From: 66-474 sp050737995
GTDB lineage: Bacteria; Pseudomonadota; Gammaproteobacteria; Xanthomonadales; Rhodanobacteraceae
Length of the DNA: 64,000 nt
Direction: 5' to 3'
Assembly (NCBI GenBank): GCA_050737995.1
Contig: JBOHYR010000139.1
Coordinates: forward strand, 1 to 64,000
Shown: in pieces, positions 53,581 to 63,929 of the stretch
Layout: every line of letters begins with the position of its first letter
Position numbering within the stretch: the stretch's first letter is position 1
Translations under genes and position numbers: made by a program
Notes under the pieces: generated by a model
What the model was told of the DNA's origin: nothing
The model's input: the letters and a program-made list of their open reading frames with translations, nothing else
Database searches by the model: none

Positions 53581-55395
53581 TCAGGCGGCTTTCGCAGTCG
53601 ACAGAGGGGCACAACGTACGTCCAGCCACGCGCGATCGGCTGGGTCGTCCAGCAAGGGCGCAAGCCGTTCGCGCACGATCGCGTGGTAGCTGTCCAGCCA
53701 TGCGATCTCGTTTGCTTCGAGCAAAGAGAGGTCCAGCAAGCGGGTGTCGATCGGACACAACGTCAACGTTTCAAAGGCCAGGAATTGGCCGAACTCGCCG
53801 TCGCCGGCCGGGATCGTCGCGGCGAGGTTCTCGATGCGCACGCCGTGGCGGCCAGGCTTGTAGATGCCGGGTTCGATCGAGGTGATCATGCCCAGGTCCA
53901 TCGGTTCCAGGTGCGCGGCCGAACGCGGTGGGCGGATCGACTGCGGGCCTTCATGCACGTTCAGGCAATAACCGACGCCGTGGCCGGTGCCGTGTCCATA
54001 ATCCACGCTGGCGGCCCAGATTGGCGCGCGTGCGAGCGCGTCGATTTGTTGGCCCGAGGTGCCGCGCGGGAACTTGGCGCGTGAAAGTGCGATCACGCCT
54101 TTAAGCACCAGCGTCACGTCGCGGCGCTGTTCCGGCGTGGTTTCGCCCAGCGCCCACATCCGGGTGATGTCGGTGGTGCCACCGAGGTATTGCGCGCCGG
54201 AATCGATCAGCAGCATCCCGTGCGCTTTGAGTTCGGCATGCGATTCGGGTGTGGCGCTGTAATGAGGTAACGCAGCGTTGGCTTGGTAGCCGGCGATTGT
54301 CGAAAAGCTCTCGCTGACGAAGCCTGGTTGTTGCGAGCGCAACTCACGCAGCTTGTCGTCCACATCGAGTTCGGTGAGGCGCTTGCCATCCTTGAGCGCC
54401 TGTTCGAGCCAGCGCGCACCGCGCACCAGCGCCACACCATCGCGGCGCATCGCTTCGCGCACGTGTTCCAGTTCCCGCTCGCCCTTGCGCGCCTTGGCGG
54501 CGGTGATCGGAGCGGGGGCCTTGATTAGTGCGACGTGTACGGGAATGGCGTGCGCAACAGCGGCGGAGACCTGCGCCGGTGCGATCAGCAACTTCGCGTC
54601 CCCGGGGAGATTGCCGAGTGCGTCGCCGATGGCATCGTAGGGAGCAAGCTGCACGTCGTCCGCCGCAAGGTTTTCTTGCAGATCCGCGTCGAGCTTGCCT
54701 GCCTCCACAAACAACGTCGCGCCCTTTTCGTCGATCAGCAGGTGCGTCAGGAACACAGGGTTATATTCGACGTCGCTGCCACGCAAATTCAGCACCCAGG
54801 CGATTTCATCCAGCGCCGAGACGACGTGATGACTTGCGCCCAGCTTGCGCATCGCCTCGCGCACATCGGCCAGCTTTTCCGCGCGGGCGTGGATCGCGTA
54901 GTCGAGGGGGTGTTCGTACACCTTTGCGTGCGGCAGCGGCGGACGGTCGTTCCAGATTTGTCCGGGAAGATCATCTTCGATCAGTTGCGCACCGTGCTTG
55001 CCGAGTTGTTCGCGCAAGGAACGCTCGCTTGCCAGTGACAACATGTCGGCGGCACACGCAACCTTGTCGCCCTCGTGCAGGCGATCGCACAACCACGCGA
55101 TGTGCTCGGGCGTGTGCGGCACATTGAGCTTCATCAATTCGATCCCGCTGCCGGCGAGCTGCTTCTCGGCCTGCGAAAAATAGCGTGAGTCGGTCCAGAG
55201 CCCGGCGAAGTCGGCAGTGACGGCCAGTGTTCCGGCCGAACCCCTGAAACCGGAAAGCCACTGACGCGCCTGCCAGTGTGCAGGCAGGTATTCCGACAGA
55301 TGGGGATCGGCGGTGGGAACAATGCAGGCGGCGATGCCGCGTTCGTGCATCAATACGCGCAGGGCGGCGATGCGGTCGGGAATCGGAGTGTTCAT
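53581..55395 (-). CDS. Xaa-Pro aminopeptidase, M24 family
   Basis: 604-residue aminopeptidase P of the long type (three domains, as in eukaryotic XPNPEP1), which removes N-terminal residues before proline. Domain 1 has ACIVPTADPHLSEYLPAHW and GFRGSAGT. The catalytic pita-bread domain has LLIDSGAQYLGGTTDITR (metal Asp pair), DYGHGTGHGVGYCLNVHEG (His), ITSIEPGIYKPG (Glu) and GVRIENLA (Glu). No signal peptide is seen. Length and domain form separate it from the shorter PepP, so that symbol is not used. It is on the same strand as lptD, 75 bp upstream. Confidence 0.94.
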   Translation of the reverse strand: MNTPIPDRIAALRVLMHERGIAACIVPTADPHLSEYLPAHWQARQWLSGFRGSAGTLAVTADFAGLWTDSRYFSQAEKQLAGSGIELMKLNVPHTPEHIAWLCDRLHEGDKVACAADMLSLASERSLREQLGKHGAQLIEDDLPGQIWNDRPPLPHAKVYEHPLDYAIHARAEKLADVREAMRKLGASHHVVSALDEIAWVLNLRGSDVEYNPVFLTHLLIDEKGATLFVEAGKLDADLQENLAADDVQLAPYDAIGDALGNLPGDAKLLIAPAQVSAAVAHAIPVHVALIKAPAPITAAKARKGERELEHVREAMRRDGVALVRGARWLEQALKDGKRLTELDVDDKLRELRSQQPGFVSESFSTIAGYQANAALPHYSATPESHAELKAHGMLLIDSGAQYLGGTTDITRMWALGETTPEQRRDVTLVLKGVIALSRAKFPRGTSGQQIDALARAPIWAASVDYGHGTGHGVGYCLNVHEGPQSIRPPRSAAHLEPMDLGMITSIEPGIYKPGRHGVRIENLAATIPAGDGEFGQFLAFETLTLCPIDTRLLDLSLLEANEIAWLDSYHAIVRERLAPLLDDPADRAWLDVRCAPLSTAKAA

Positions 55396-55440
55396 AGTTC
55401 GATATTAACAGGCGGGTGCGCGACCCCGGTGCACTTGGCA

Positions 55441-55449
55441 GGGGGGGGG
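55441..55449. repeat. homopolymeric G tract of nine bases
   Basis: Nine consecutive G lie 46 bp upstream of the aminopeptidase start and 18 bp downstream of the TPR gene stop. Such tracts can slip during replication; in a promoter region this could vary expression, but there is no other sign of phase variation. Confidence 0.5.
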
Positions 55450-55466
55450 CTCTGGCGCTGTCTTCC

Positions 55467-57302
55467 CTACGATGTCGTGGCTGAAACCGGGGCGTTGACA
55501 CTCGGCGCGGGCAAGCCGACTTTCCTGCAGAACGCAGCGAATCGCGGGTCGTCCCTGTAGCGCAGGATGAGCGGATCGAAGAGGAGATTGGCGACACCCG
55601 GATCGCGAATAGCCCATGCACGATCCAGCCACTTGAACATGTTGTCCGGGTCCTTGCGCAAGGCGTACACGTCGGCAATCTGATAGGCGCCAATACGACT
55701 GTCCGTTGCGATCATGGTTCGAAGTGCCGAGTTCGCGGCCGCCCGACTCGGACCTACCTGCTGTGCCAGCGCCACTTCGAAGTAACGCCAGTAGCCTGCT
55801 TGCTCCTGTTGCGCGGTGGCCAGCGCTGCCTTGGCGTTGCCGCGCAATACGTCCACGAGGACCAGCTGGGATCGCAGGCCATCCGATGTCGGCTGCAAGT
55901 CGACAGCCTTTTGTGCTGCCGTCTGCGCCTCGTCGAGACGGCCAAGCGCCGCCAAGTAATTGGCCAGGTAAAAGTACCATTCGGCATTCAACGGGTTGCC
56001 TGCGAGGGCCTGTCGCATCAAGGTCACGGCGTCGTCCAGCTTGCCGAGATTCGCCAGCTGGGTCGCCAGACCCGCTTGCATCACCGGATCGTCGGGTGCG
56101 AGTTGCATCGCGCGCCGGTATTCGGCCTCCGCGCCATTCTGATCGAAGTCCGCCCATGCCAGCAGCAAGCCGTGTGCACGATGCGCGGCGGCGAGAGAGG
56201 GAGCCAGCGCGAGCGCCTTCTCGACAGCGCTGCGCGCCTGTGCATAAGCTTCCTGCAACTGCTGACCTCCCAGATATGCGGCTGCCATAGTCGTCCACGT
56301 CCATGATGCCTGTGCATAGGCTTGCGCGTAGTCGGGGTCGATGCGGGTAGCCTTTTCGTAGTAACTGATTGCCGTTCGATCGCTGGCTTCGTTTCTTCGC
56401 TCATGGAAGAAATTGCCTTGCTGATAGGCGTTCCATGCGTCCAGATTGCCGCTGGGCGGGCGTTCGGTCTGGATCGCAGCGCCCTTCGGTTGCAGCAGCT
56501 GCGCCTGCAAAGCAGCGGCGACGTTCTTCGTGATGTTGTCCTGCAGCGCGAACAGATCCTTGTATGGACGGTCGTAATTGTGCGACCAGATCGTGGCGCC
56601 ATCGGCTGCGTTGACAAGGGTGGCGGTGACACGCACTTCCTCGCCGACCCGTTGCAGGCTGCCTTCAAGCAGGTGTGCGACGCCCAGCGCGGCGCCAATC
56701 CGGGCGCTGTTGTCCGCGCTGTTGCGAAACTGGAACGAGGATTCGCGGCTGATCACCTTGAGGCCTGCAAACTGGGACAGCGCGGTGATCAGGTCCGAGG
56801 AGAGCCCGTCCGAAAAGTAGCGTTGCCCGGGGTCGCCGCTGTCATTGACGAACGGCAAGACCGCGATGGATTTCTTCGGTACCTTGGCCAGCGCGGCAGC
56901 CACCGCGCTGGCGCTGGCCGCTTCCGCCCTCCCGGTTACGTCTTGCCGCAGCACGAACTGGTTGGTCACCAGCAGCACGACCACGATGGAAAGGACGGCG
57001 ATGATCGCGTAATCGAGCTTTCGACCGGTACCGCGTGCAATGGATTCGTGCGGCGCGACTTCGCTTTCGCGCTTGAGCCCTTCCGGTGTCAGTTCATAAA
57101 ACCAGGCCAGCGCCAGCCAGAATGGCGCGCCGATCACGCACGCCATCACGATCCAGCGCACGACCCACTCGGAAATGTTGAAAAAAGGGGAAACCTGGGT
57201 GGCGATCTGCACCAGCAGCCACGTGGCCGCCGCGTACAGGACGCCGGCGCGCAGCACGTTGCGGCGCTTCAGTTCAGCCCAGAGTGGACGCAGTTTCCCC
57301 AC
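55467..57302 (-). CDS. TPR membrane protein with adenylate-cyclase-type regulatory domain
   Basis: 611 residues. The N-terminus (LWAELKRRNVLRAGVLYAAA) and two to three membrane spans (about 15-35, 50-70, 97-117) are followed by a periplasmic or cytoplasmic domain with KKSIAVLPFVNDSGDPGQRYFSDGLSSDL. That domain is the FlgO/CadC-like module seen in many xanthomonad TPR proteins. ALGVAHLLEGSLQR, VRVTATLVNAADGATIWSHNYDR and several TPR repeats (about 290-560) follow. There is no cyclase or DNA-binding domain, so it is probably a scaffold or sensor. Its target is unknown. Confidence 0.85.
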   Translation of the reverse strand: MGKLRPLWAELKRRNVLRAGVLYAAATWLLVQIATQVSPFFNISEWVVRWIVMACVIGAPFWLALAWFYELTPEGLKRESEVAPHESIARGTGRKLDYAIIAVLSIVVVLLVTNQFVLRQDVTGRAEAASASAVAAALAKVPKKSIAVLPFVNDSGDPGQRYFSDGLSSDLITALSQFAGLKVISRESSFQFRNSADNSARIGAALGVAHLLEGSLQRVGEEVRVTATLVNAADGATIWSHNYDRPYKDLFALQDNITKNVAAALQAQLLQPKGAAIQTERPPSGNLDAWNAYQQGNFFHERRNEASDRTAISYYEKATRIDPDYAQAYAQASWTWTTMAAAYLGGQQLQEAYAQARSAVEKALALAPSLAAAHRAHGLLLAWADFDQNGAEAEYRRAMQLAPDDPVMQAGLATQLANLGKLDDAVTLMRQALAGNPLNAEWYFYLANYLAALGRLDEAQTAAQKAVDLQPTSDGLRSQLVLVDVLRGNAKAALATAQQEQAGYWRYFEVALAQQVGPSRAAANSALRTMIATDSRIGAYQIADVYALRKDPDNMFKWLDRAWAIRDPGVANLLFDPLILRYRDDPRFAAFCRKVGLPAPSVNAPVSATTS

Positions 57303-57451
57303 GACGTGATTCCGACTTGCCGGCGGCAGACCGGCTTCCAGAAAGGCACAATCTCCCGGCGCGACAAGGGCGGCGCGAGTATTGAGTCGCCCATCTACTG
57401 ATCCTGTCGTACGCTTCCGCTAGAATAACCCTTTCCACAGACGGTCCGACC

Positions 57452-59163
57452 ATGACCTCCCTGATTTTCGTCACCGGCGGCGTGGTGTCCTCGCTTGGCA
57501 AGGGCATCGCATCGGCGTCGCTGGCGTCCATCCTCGAGGCCCGCGGCCTCAGCGTCACCCTGATGAAACTGGATCCGTACATCAACGTCGATCCAGGCAC
57601 CATGAGTCCGTTCCAGCACGGTGAAGTCTACGTTACCGACGACGGCGCCGAGACTGACCTCGACCTCGGGCATTACGAACGTTTCGTGCGCACACGATTG
57701 AGTGGCAAGAACTCGATCACCACCGGCAAGATTTACGAGGCCGCGATCCGCAAGGAGCGCCGCGGCGATTATATCGGCGCCACTGTGCAGGTGATCCCGC
57801 ACATCACCAACCAGATCAAGCACGTCATCGACGAGGCCACACGCGGTTTCGACGTGGCGCTGGTCGAGATCGGCGGCACCGTTGGCGACATCGAATCGCA
57901 GCCGTTCCTGGAAGCCGCGCGCCAGTTGCGCATCGAGCGCGGCGCCGACCAGGTGTTGTTCATGCACCTGACTCTGGTGCCGTACATCAAGGCCGCTGGC
58001 GAGATCAAGACCAAGCCGACCCAGCATTCGGTCAAGGAATTGCGTGCTCTCGGTATCCAGCCCGACATCCTGGTGTGCCGTTGCGAGGAACCGCTGCCCG
58101 AATCCGAGCGCCGCAAGATTGCGTTGTTCACCAACGTGCCGGAGAGTGCGGTGATCAGCGCGGCCGACGCGGACGTCATCTACAAGCTGCCTTTGTGGTT
58201 GCACAAGGAAGGTCTCGACGACATCGTGGTCGAACGCCTGCATCTCGACGCCAAGCCCACCGATCTTTCCGAGTGGAAGCGCACGGTCGACGCGGTCGAG
58301 AATCCGAAGGACGAGGTCAGGATCTACATCGTCGGCAAATACGTCGAGCACAAGGACGCCTACAAGTCGCTCGGTGAAGCCCTGCGTCACGGGGGTATCC
58401 ACAACGCGACCCGGATAGAACTGGAGTGGGTGGATTCGGAAACCATCGAGACGCGCGGCGCCGACGCCGTGTTGAACGATGCCGACGCAATCCTGGTGCC
58501 CGGCGGCTTCGGCAAGCGTGGCTTCGAAGGCAAGATTCAGACCGTGCGTTACACGCGCGAGCGCGGCATCCCGTATTTCGGCATCTGCTACGGCATGCAC
58601 GCGGCGGTGGTCGAGTTCGCGCGCGACATCGCAGGTCTCGCTGGTGCAGGCTCTACCGAGAACGATCGCGATTGTGCCGACCCCGTGATTGCGCTGATCA
58701 CCGAGTGGACACAGGATGGCGATGTGCAGCGTCGCGACGAGGCTTCGGACCTCGGCGGCACCATGCGTTTGGGTGCGCAGGAATGTCGTTTGACGGCCGG
58801 CTCGCTGGCGCGCGAGTTGTACGGCGCCGACACCATCCGTGAGCGCCATCGTCACCGTTACGAATTCAACAACCGCTATCGCGATCGGTTGAAACAGGCG
58901 GGCCTGGTAATCGCGGGTTTGTCGGAGGACGATCTCGTGGAGATCGTCGAATTGCCGCAACAGGAGCATCCGTGGTTCCTGGCTTGCCAGTTCCATCCGG
59001 AATTTACGTCCACGCCGCGCGACGGCCACCCACTGTTCAATGGCTTCGTCCACGCCGCACGCGAATACAAGGCGGTGCGTGACGCACCGCGGCTGGCCGC
59101 CGTTGCCATCCCTGGCGCCGGGTCCCGGCCAATGCGTGGCCGGGATGACGAGGGGGCATTTGG

Positions 59164-59167
<4 letters not shown>
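57452..59167 (+). CDS. pyrG: CTP synthase
   Basis: 571-residue enzyme that aminates UTP to CTP using glutamine. The synthase domain starts FVTGGVVSSLGKGIASASLA and includes HGEVYVTDDGAETDLDLGHY. The class I glutaminase domain has PGGFGKRGFEGKI, the nucleophile Cys in YFGICYGMHAAV, and the His/Glu of FHPEF. E. coli PyrG has 545 residues; the extra C-terminal 25 residues come from a REP-like hairpin (59124-59144). A TAGAAT at 57421-57426 may be its -10 box. The stop overlaps kdsA by 4 bp. Confidence 0.97.
59124..59144. repeat. REP-like hairpin inside the end of pyrG
   Basis: CCCGGCCA and TGGCCGGG are perfect 8-bp inverted arms around ATGCG, followed by ATGACGAG, the tail seen in the REP-like element at 42061-42187. 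It is translated as the last residues of PyrG (SRPMRGRDDEG). The same hairpin could regulate kdsA translation, whose ATG is 20 bp downstream. Confidence 0.55.
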
Positions 59168-59982
<815 letters not shown>

Positions 59983-59985
<3 letters not shown>

Positions 59986-60011
59986 GAGCGAGCGTGCTCG
60001 CGACAGTCGCC
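59983..60011. repeat. short dispersed-type repeat between kdsA and eno
   Basis: TAGGAGCGAGCGTGCTCGCG begins right at the kdsA stop codon and contains the palindrome CGAGC-GTG-GCTCG-like arms. The phrase is a common intergenic repeat of pseudomonads and xanthomonads by my recollection; no second copy is in this window. Confidence 0.45.
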
Positions 60012-60053
60012 CGCGCGCAGGCTCCAACCGATCAATGACGGACGAAACATCCC

Positions 60054-61343
60054 ATGACGACGAAGATAACCGATATCCACGCCCGCGAGGTCCTCGATTC
60101 ACGCGGCAATCCGACCCTCGAAGCCGAGGTCACGCTGGCCGACGGCGCAACCGGCCACACGATCGTGCCGAGCGGCGCGTCCACCGGTAGTCGGGAAGCG
60201 GTAGAACTGCGTGATGGCGACAAGTCGCGTTACGGAGGCAAGGGCGTTACGAACGCGGTCGCCAACGTCAATGGCGAGATTGCGAAAGCGCTGGCGGGTT
60301 TCGATGCTGCCGATCAGAAGGGGCTAGACGACAAGCTGATCGCGTTGGATGGCACTTCCAACAAGGCGCGGCTGGGCGCCAACGCCATTCTTGCCGCGTC
60401 GCTCGCCTCTGCCTACGCGGTCGCTGCATCGCGCGGCGAACCGCTTTGGAAATACCTGACGGGCGATCGCGCGCCGAAACTGCCGGTTCCACAGATGAAC
60501 GTGATCAACGGTGGCGTGCACGCAGACAATCCGCTCGACATGCAGGAATTCATGATCGTGCCAGGAGGCTTCGATCGTTTCTCGGAAGCCTTGCGCGCGG
60601 GCGTCGAAACCTTCCAGGCGCTGAAGGCGCATCTACACAAACGTGGACTCTCGACTTCGGTCGGCGATGAGGGTGGTTTCGCGCCAGCGCTGCGTTCTCA
60701 CGAAGAAGCGATCGAGGCGATTCTCGAGGCGATTCATGCCGCGGGTTATGTTTCCGGCAAGCAGATCTGGATCGCGCTCGATCCCGCAGCCTCGGAGTTC
60801 TTCGAAGACGGCATCTACGGCCTGAAAGGCGAGGGCCGTCGCGCCGACGCTGCGGAAATGGTCGCGCAGTACGAAGATTGGTGCAGGAAGTATCCGATCA
60901 TCAGTATCGAGGATGGTTTGGCCGAAGGCGACGAGACCGGCTGGAAACTGATCACCGAAAAGCTCGGCAGGAAGATCCAGCTGGTGGGCGACGACAACTT
61001 CGTGACCAACCCGGCGATTTTCCGCAAGGGCATCGAAGATGGTATCGCCAATGCGATCCTGATCAAGCTCAATCAGATCGGCACGTTGACCGAGACCCTG
61101 GAAACGCTTGCGATCGCCGATGCCGCGCACTACGGCGCGGTGATTTCGCACCGCTCAGGCGAAACCGAGGACACCACCATCGCCGATCTGGCGGTCGCGA
61201 CCACCGCCACGCAGATCAAGACCGGTTCCCTGTGCCGGTCCGATCGCATATCCAAGTACAACCGGTTGCTGCGGATCGAGGAGCAGCTAGGTGGCAACGC
61301 CCGTTATATTGGCCTCGATGCATTTTCCCGATTGTCTGCCTGA
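60054..61343 (+). CDS. eno: enolase
   Basis: 429-residue glycolytic enzyme interconverting 2-phosphoglycerate and phosphoenolpyruvate, also a degradosome partner in some bacteria. Motifs are ITDIHAREVLDSRGNPTLEA, GASTGSREAVELRD, NVINGGVHADNPLDMQEFM, VGDEGGFAP, the magnesium ligands in DPAASEF and SIEDGLAEGD, the base in ILIKLNQIGTLTE (Lys), and VISHRSGETEDT. The ATG at 60054 is the family start (MTTKITDIH). ftsB follows after 24 bp. Confidence 0.98.
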   Translation: MTTKITDIHAREVLDSRGNPTLEAEVTLADGATGHTIVPSGASTGSREAVELRDGDKSRYGGKGVTNAVANVNGEIAKALAGFDAADQKGLDDKLIALDGTSNKARLGANAILAASLASAYAVAASRGEPLWKYLTGDRAPKLPVPQMNVINGGVHADNPLDMQEFMIVPGGFDRFSEALRAGVETFQALKAHLHKRGLSTSVGDEGGFAPALRSHEEAIEAILEAIHAAGYVSGKQIWIALDPAASEFFEDGIYGLKGEGRRADAAEMVAQYEDWCRKYPIISIEDGLAEGDETGWKLITEKLGRKIQLVGDDNFVTNPAIFRKGIEDGIANAILIKLNQIGTLTETLETLAIADAAHYGAVISHRSGETEDTTIADLAVATTATQIKTGSLCRSDRISKYNRLLRIEEQLGGNARYIGLDAFSRLSA

Positions 61344-61367
61344 GCGCTTGCGTCAGGAGCGGGTTCC

Positions 61368-61730
61368 ATGTTGCGTTGGCTCGCGCTGATTCTTCTGGCG
61401 TTGTTGATCGGCTTGCAAATCAAGCTGTGGGTCGGCGACGGTGGCATGCAGGACCTGCGTGCGATTCGTGCGCGTGTGTCCCAGCAGCAGGCAGAGAATG
61501 CCAAACTGAAGCGGCGCAACGAAGCGCTTGGAGCGGACGTGGAAGATCTCAAGCACGGACAGGACGCGGTCGAGGCGCGGGCGCGTTCGCAACTGGGCCT
61601 GATCAAACCCGGCGAAGTGTTCTATCAGGTCGTCACGACGCCGCCCGGGACCAGCACCGCCACGCCGCCACCGGCAAGCAGCGCGAAGGCATCCCCCGCA
61701 ACCACCGCCGCTCCGGCCTCGAGTCGTTGA
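61368..61730 (+). CDS. ftsB: cell division protein FtsB
   Basis: 120-residue bitopic inner-membrane protein of the FtsQLB divisome complex. It has a short N-terminal span (LRWLALILLALLIGLQIKLW), a coiled coil (RAIRARVSQQQAENAKLKRR, NEALGADVEDLKHG), and the conserved ARSQLGLIKPGEVFYQVV segment. A low-complexity Thr/Pro/Ala tail (residues about 92-120) extends it slightly beyond the usual 95-105. It lies directly after eno, as in most gammaproteobacteria. Confidence 0.95.
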   Translation: MLRWLALILLALLIGLQIKLWVGDGGMQDLRAIRARVSQQQAENAKLKRRNEALGADVEDLKHGQDAVEARARSQLGLIKPGEVFYQVVTTPPGTSTATPPPASSAKASPATTAAPASSR

Positions 61731-61814
61731 TGCGCGCCGTAGTAGGCAACCGGATCGGTTAAACTGAGAATCTGCGCGCGATGCGCGAGGTTTGTTTCGG
61801 GGTTCGAATCGGCG

Positions 61815-62609
61815 ATGCGGGTGTTGCTCAGCAATGACGATGGCGTGGACGCGCCCGGTATCCGCGTGCTCGCCGACCGCCTCGCCGAAATCGGAGACGT
61901 GACTGTCGTCGCGCCCGATCGCGACCGATCAGGCGCCAGCAACTCACTGACCCTCGACCAGCCGGTACGGATCACGCATCTCGACGATGGCCGGTATCGC
62001 GTGGTCGGGACGCCTACCGATTGCGTGCACCTCGCGCTCAGCGGATTGCTCGAGGATGAACCCGACATCGTAGTGTCTGGCATCAACAATTCCGCCAATC
62101 TCGGCGATGACGTGATCTATTCGGGTACCGTATCGGCCGCTATGGAAGGGCGATTCCTCGGATTGCCGGCGATTGCGGTGTCCCTGGCGGGTCAGGGCGA
62201 ACATCACGATGGCAACGGCCACCATTTCGATTCGGCCGCGCGCGCGGTGCTGCTGTTGACGCGGCGCCTGCTGGTCGATCCGTTGCCCGCCGACACCATC
62301 CTCAACGTCAACGTACCGGATTGTCCGTGGCCCGAGATCCATGGTTTCGAGGTGACTCGTCTCGGCCGCCGCCATCGTTCGGCACCCTGCGTACCGCAGC
62401 GCGATCCACGCGGACGCACGGTGTGGTGGATCGGGCCCGCGGGCGAAGCCGACGACGCCGGGCCCGGCACCGATTTCGACGCGATACGCCGCGGATTCGT
62501 GTCGGTGACACCGATCCACGTCGACCTGACGCGCTTCCAGGCGCTCGAAAAAGTGTCGAGCTGGATCGGAGGATTGACCGCGCAGATGCAGGGGGAATGC
62601 GCCGCATGA
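61815..62609 (+). CDS. surE: 5'/3'-nucleotidase SurE
   Basis: 264-residue metal-dependent survival protein that dephosphorylates nucleoside monophosphates. It starts MRVLLSNDDGVDAPGIRVLA (metal Asp pair), followed by APDRDRSGASNSLTL, VVGTPTDCVHLALSG, VSGINNSANLGDDVIYSGTVSAAMEG and NVNVPD. In most gammaproteobacteria ispD, ispF and truD stand between ftsB and surE; here only 84 bp do. The stop overlaps the pcm start by 4 bp. Confidence 0.96.
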   Translation: MRVLLSNDDGVDAPGIRVLADRLAEIGDVTVVAPDRDRSGASNSLTLDQPVRITHLDDGRYRVVGTPTDCVHLALSGLLEDEPDIVVSGINNSANLGDDVIYSGTVSAAMEGRFLGLPAIAVSLAGQGEHHDGNGHHFDSAARAVLLLTRRLLVDPLPADTILNVNVPDCPWPEIHGFEVTRLGRRHRSAPCVPQRDPRGRTVWWIGPAGEADDAGPGTDFDAIRRGFVSVTPIHVDLTRFQALEKVSSWIGGLTAQMQGECAA

Positions 62610-63286
62610 GCACCTTGTTCGGAGCCGCCGCCGCGTCCGCGCGCGGCCACGGCATGACCTCGCAGCGCGCACGCGACCGGCTGGTCGCGACGCTCCGCGC
62701 CGAAGGCATCGTCGAACCACGCGTACTCGATGTGATCCGTACCACGCCGCGACACCTTTTCATCGACGAAGCGCTGGCGTCGCGTGCCTACGAGAACACC
62801 GCACTCCCGATTGGCCTCGGCCAGACCATCTCGCAGCCTTGGGTCGTGGCGCGCATGACCGAATTGCTGATCGAACACGGCGTGCCGGAACGCGTGCTGG
62901 AAGTCGGCACCGGTTCCGGTTATCAGGCGGCCGTGTTGTCGGAACTGGTGGGATCCGTGTACACGGTGGAGCGCATCGAGGAATTGTTGCGCAAGACACG
63001 GCGGCTGTTCCGCACCATGAAGATCGAAAACATCCGCACACGCCACGACGACGGCAACATCGGTTGGCCTGCCGAGGCGCCGTTCGATGCGATCGTGCTG
63101 ACCGCCGCCGGCGAATCGGTGCCGCGTGCGCTGTGCGAGCAACTTGTGGACGGCGGCGTGCTGGTTGCCCCGCTCGGGCCGTCCGGCTCGCAACGCCTGA
63201 CGCGCTTCCGCCGCGACGGCGGCGCATGGCCACGCGAGGAGTTCGAAGCGGTGAGCTTCGTGCCTCTGCTGGGCGGTTTGGGTTGA
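62606..63286 (+). CDS. pcm: protein-L-isoaspartate O-methyltransferase
   Basis: 226-residue repair methyltransferase that tags isoaspartyl residues for correction. It has RHLFIDEALASRAYENTALP, GQTISQPWVVARMTELL, motif I VLEVGTGSGYQAAVLSEL, VYTVERIEEL and FDAIVLTAAGESVP. The ATG at 62606 overlaps the surE stop; an internal ATG (MTSQRARDRL, 62654) also fits. The surE-pcm pair is conserved. Together with the isoaspartyl peptidase at 20578, the window encodes two separate systems dealing with isoaspartate. Confidence 0.95.
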   Translation: MSTLFGAAAASARGHGMTSQRARDRLVATLRAEGIVEPRVLDVIRTTPRHLFIDEALASRAYENTALPIGLGQTISQPWVVARMTELLIEHGVPERVLEVGTGSGYQAAVLSELVGSVYTVERIEELLRKTRRLFRTMKIENIRTRHDDGNIGWPAEAPFDAIVLTAAGESVPRALCEQLVDGGVLVAPLGPSGSQRLTRFRRDGGAWPREEFEAVSFVPLLGGLG

Positions 63287-63326
63287 ATGGCGCTGCGCCA
63301 TCGGGCGCCCGCCGGATGAATGCCTG

Positions 63327-63929
63327 ATGCGCCTGTTCCGACCGTTGTACGAAAAAGCCCTGGAATGGGCGGCGAAACCGCGTGCCGACGTCGGCCTCGC
63401 GCTGCTGAGCTTTGTCGAAGCTTTCATTTTCCCCGTAGCGCCGGAAATCATGCTGGCGCCTATGACGCTGGCGCGGCCACGCAAGTGGTGGCAGTTCGCC
63501 TCGATCAGCCTGCTTTTTTCGTTGCTCGGCTCGCTGGTCGGTTACGCGCTGGGACATTACGCGTTCGATGCCGTGAAGCCACTGCTGGCGGATCTTGGCT
63601 GGTTGCCACACCTCGAGGCGCTGGTACAGAAGTTCGGCGCCGACGCCAAGGCGCATCCATGGGAGGCGTTCTGGCTGTTGGTCGCGGCGGGTTTCGTGCC
63701 CATTCCCATGAAGGTAGCCAGTTGGGCATGCGGCATCGTCGGTGTGCCGCTGCTGCCGTTCCTGGGCGGTATCGCGATCGGCCGCGGCAAACGGGTGTTT
63801 CTGGTCGCGGGCGCGATCCGGCTCGGCGGCGAGCGCGCCGAGAAGGCCCTGCACAAGCACATCGAAACTGCGGGTTGGGTAGTCGTTGCACTGGTCGTGG
63901 CGCTGCTGTTGTGGTGGTGGTTGCATTGA
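63327..63929 (+). CDS. yqaA: YqaA family membrane protein (DedA-like)
   Basis: 200-residue membrane protein of the SNARE-associated/DedA superfamily. Typical segments are LSFVEAFIFPVAPEIMLAPM, the spans around ASISLLFSLLGSLVGYALGHYAFD, and the re-entrant GFVPIPMKVASWACGIVGV. The last span is VVVALVVALLLWWWL. The family moves or handles membrane lipids or maintains membrane potential in other bacteria; its role here is unproven. The genomic position after surE-pcm is typical and nlpD normally follows, beyond the window. The final 70 bases contain no complete feature. Confidence 0.9.
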   Translation: MRLFRPLYEKALEWAAKPRADVGLALLSFVEAFIFPVAPEIMLAPMTLARPRKWWQFASISLLFSLLGSLVGYALGHYAFDAVKPLLADLGWLPHLEALVQKFGADAKAHPWEAFWLLVAAGFVPIPMKVASWACGIVGVPLLPFLGGIAIGRGKRVFLVAGAIRLGGERAEKALHKHIETAGWVVVALVVALLLWWWLH

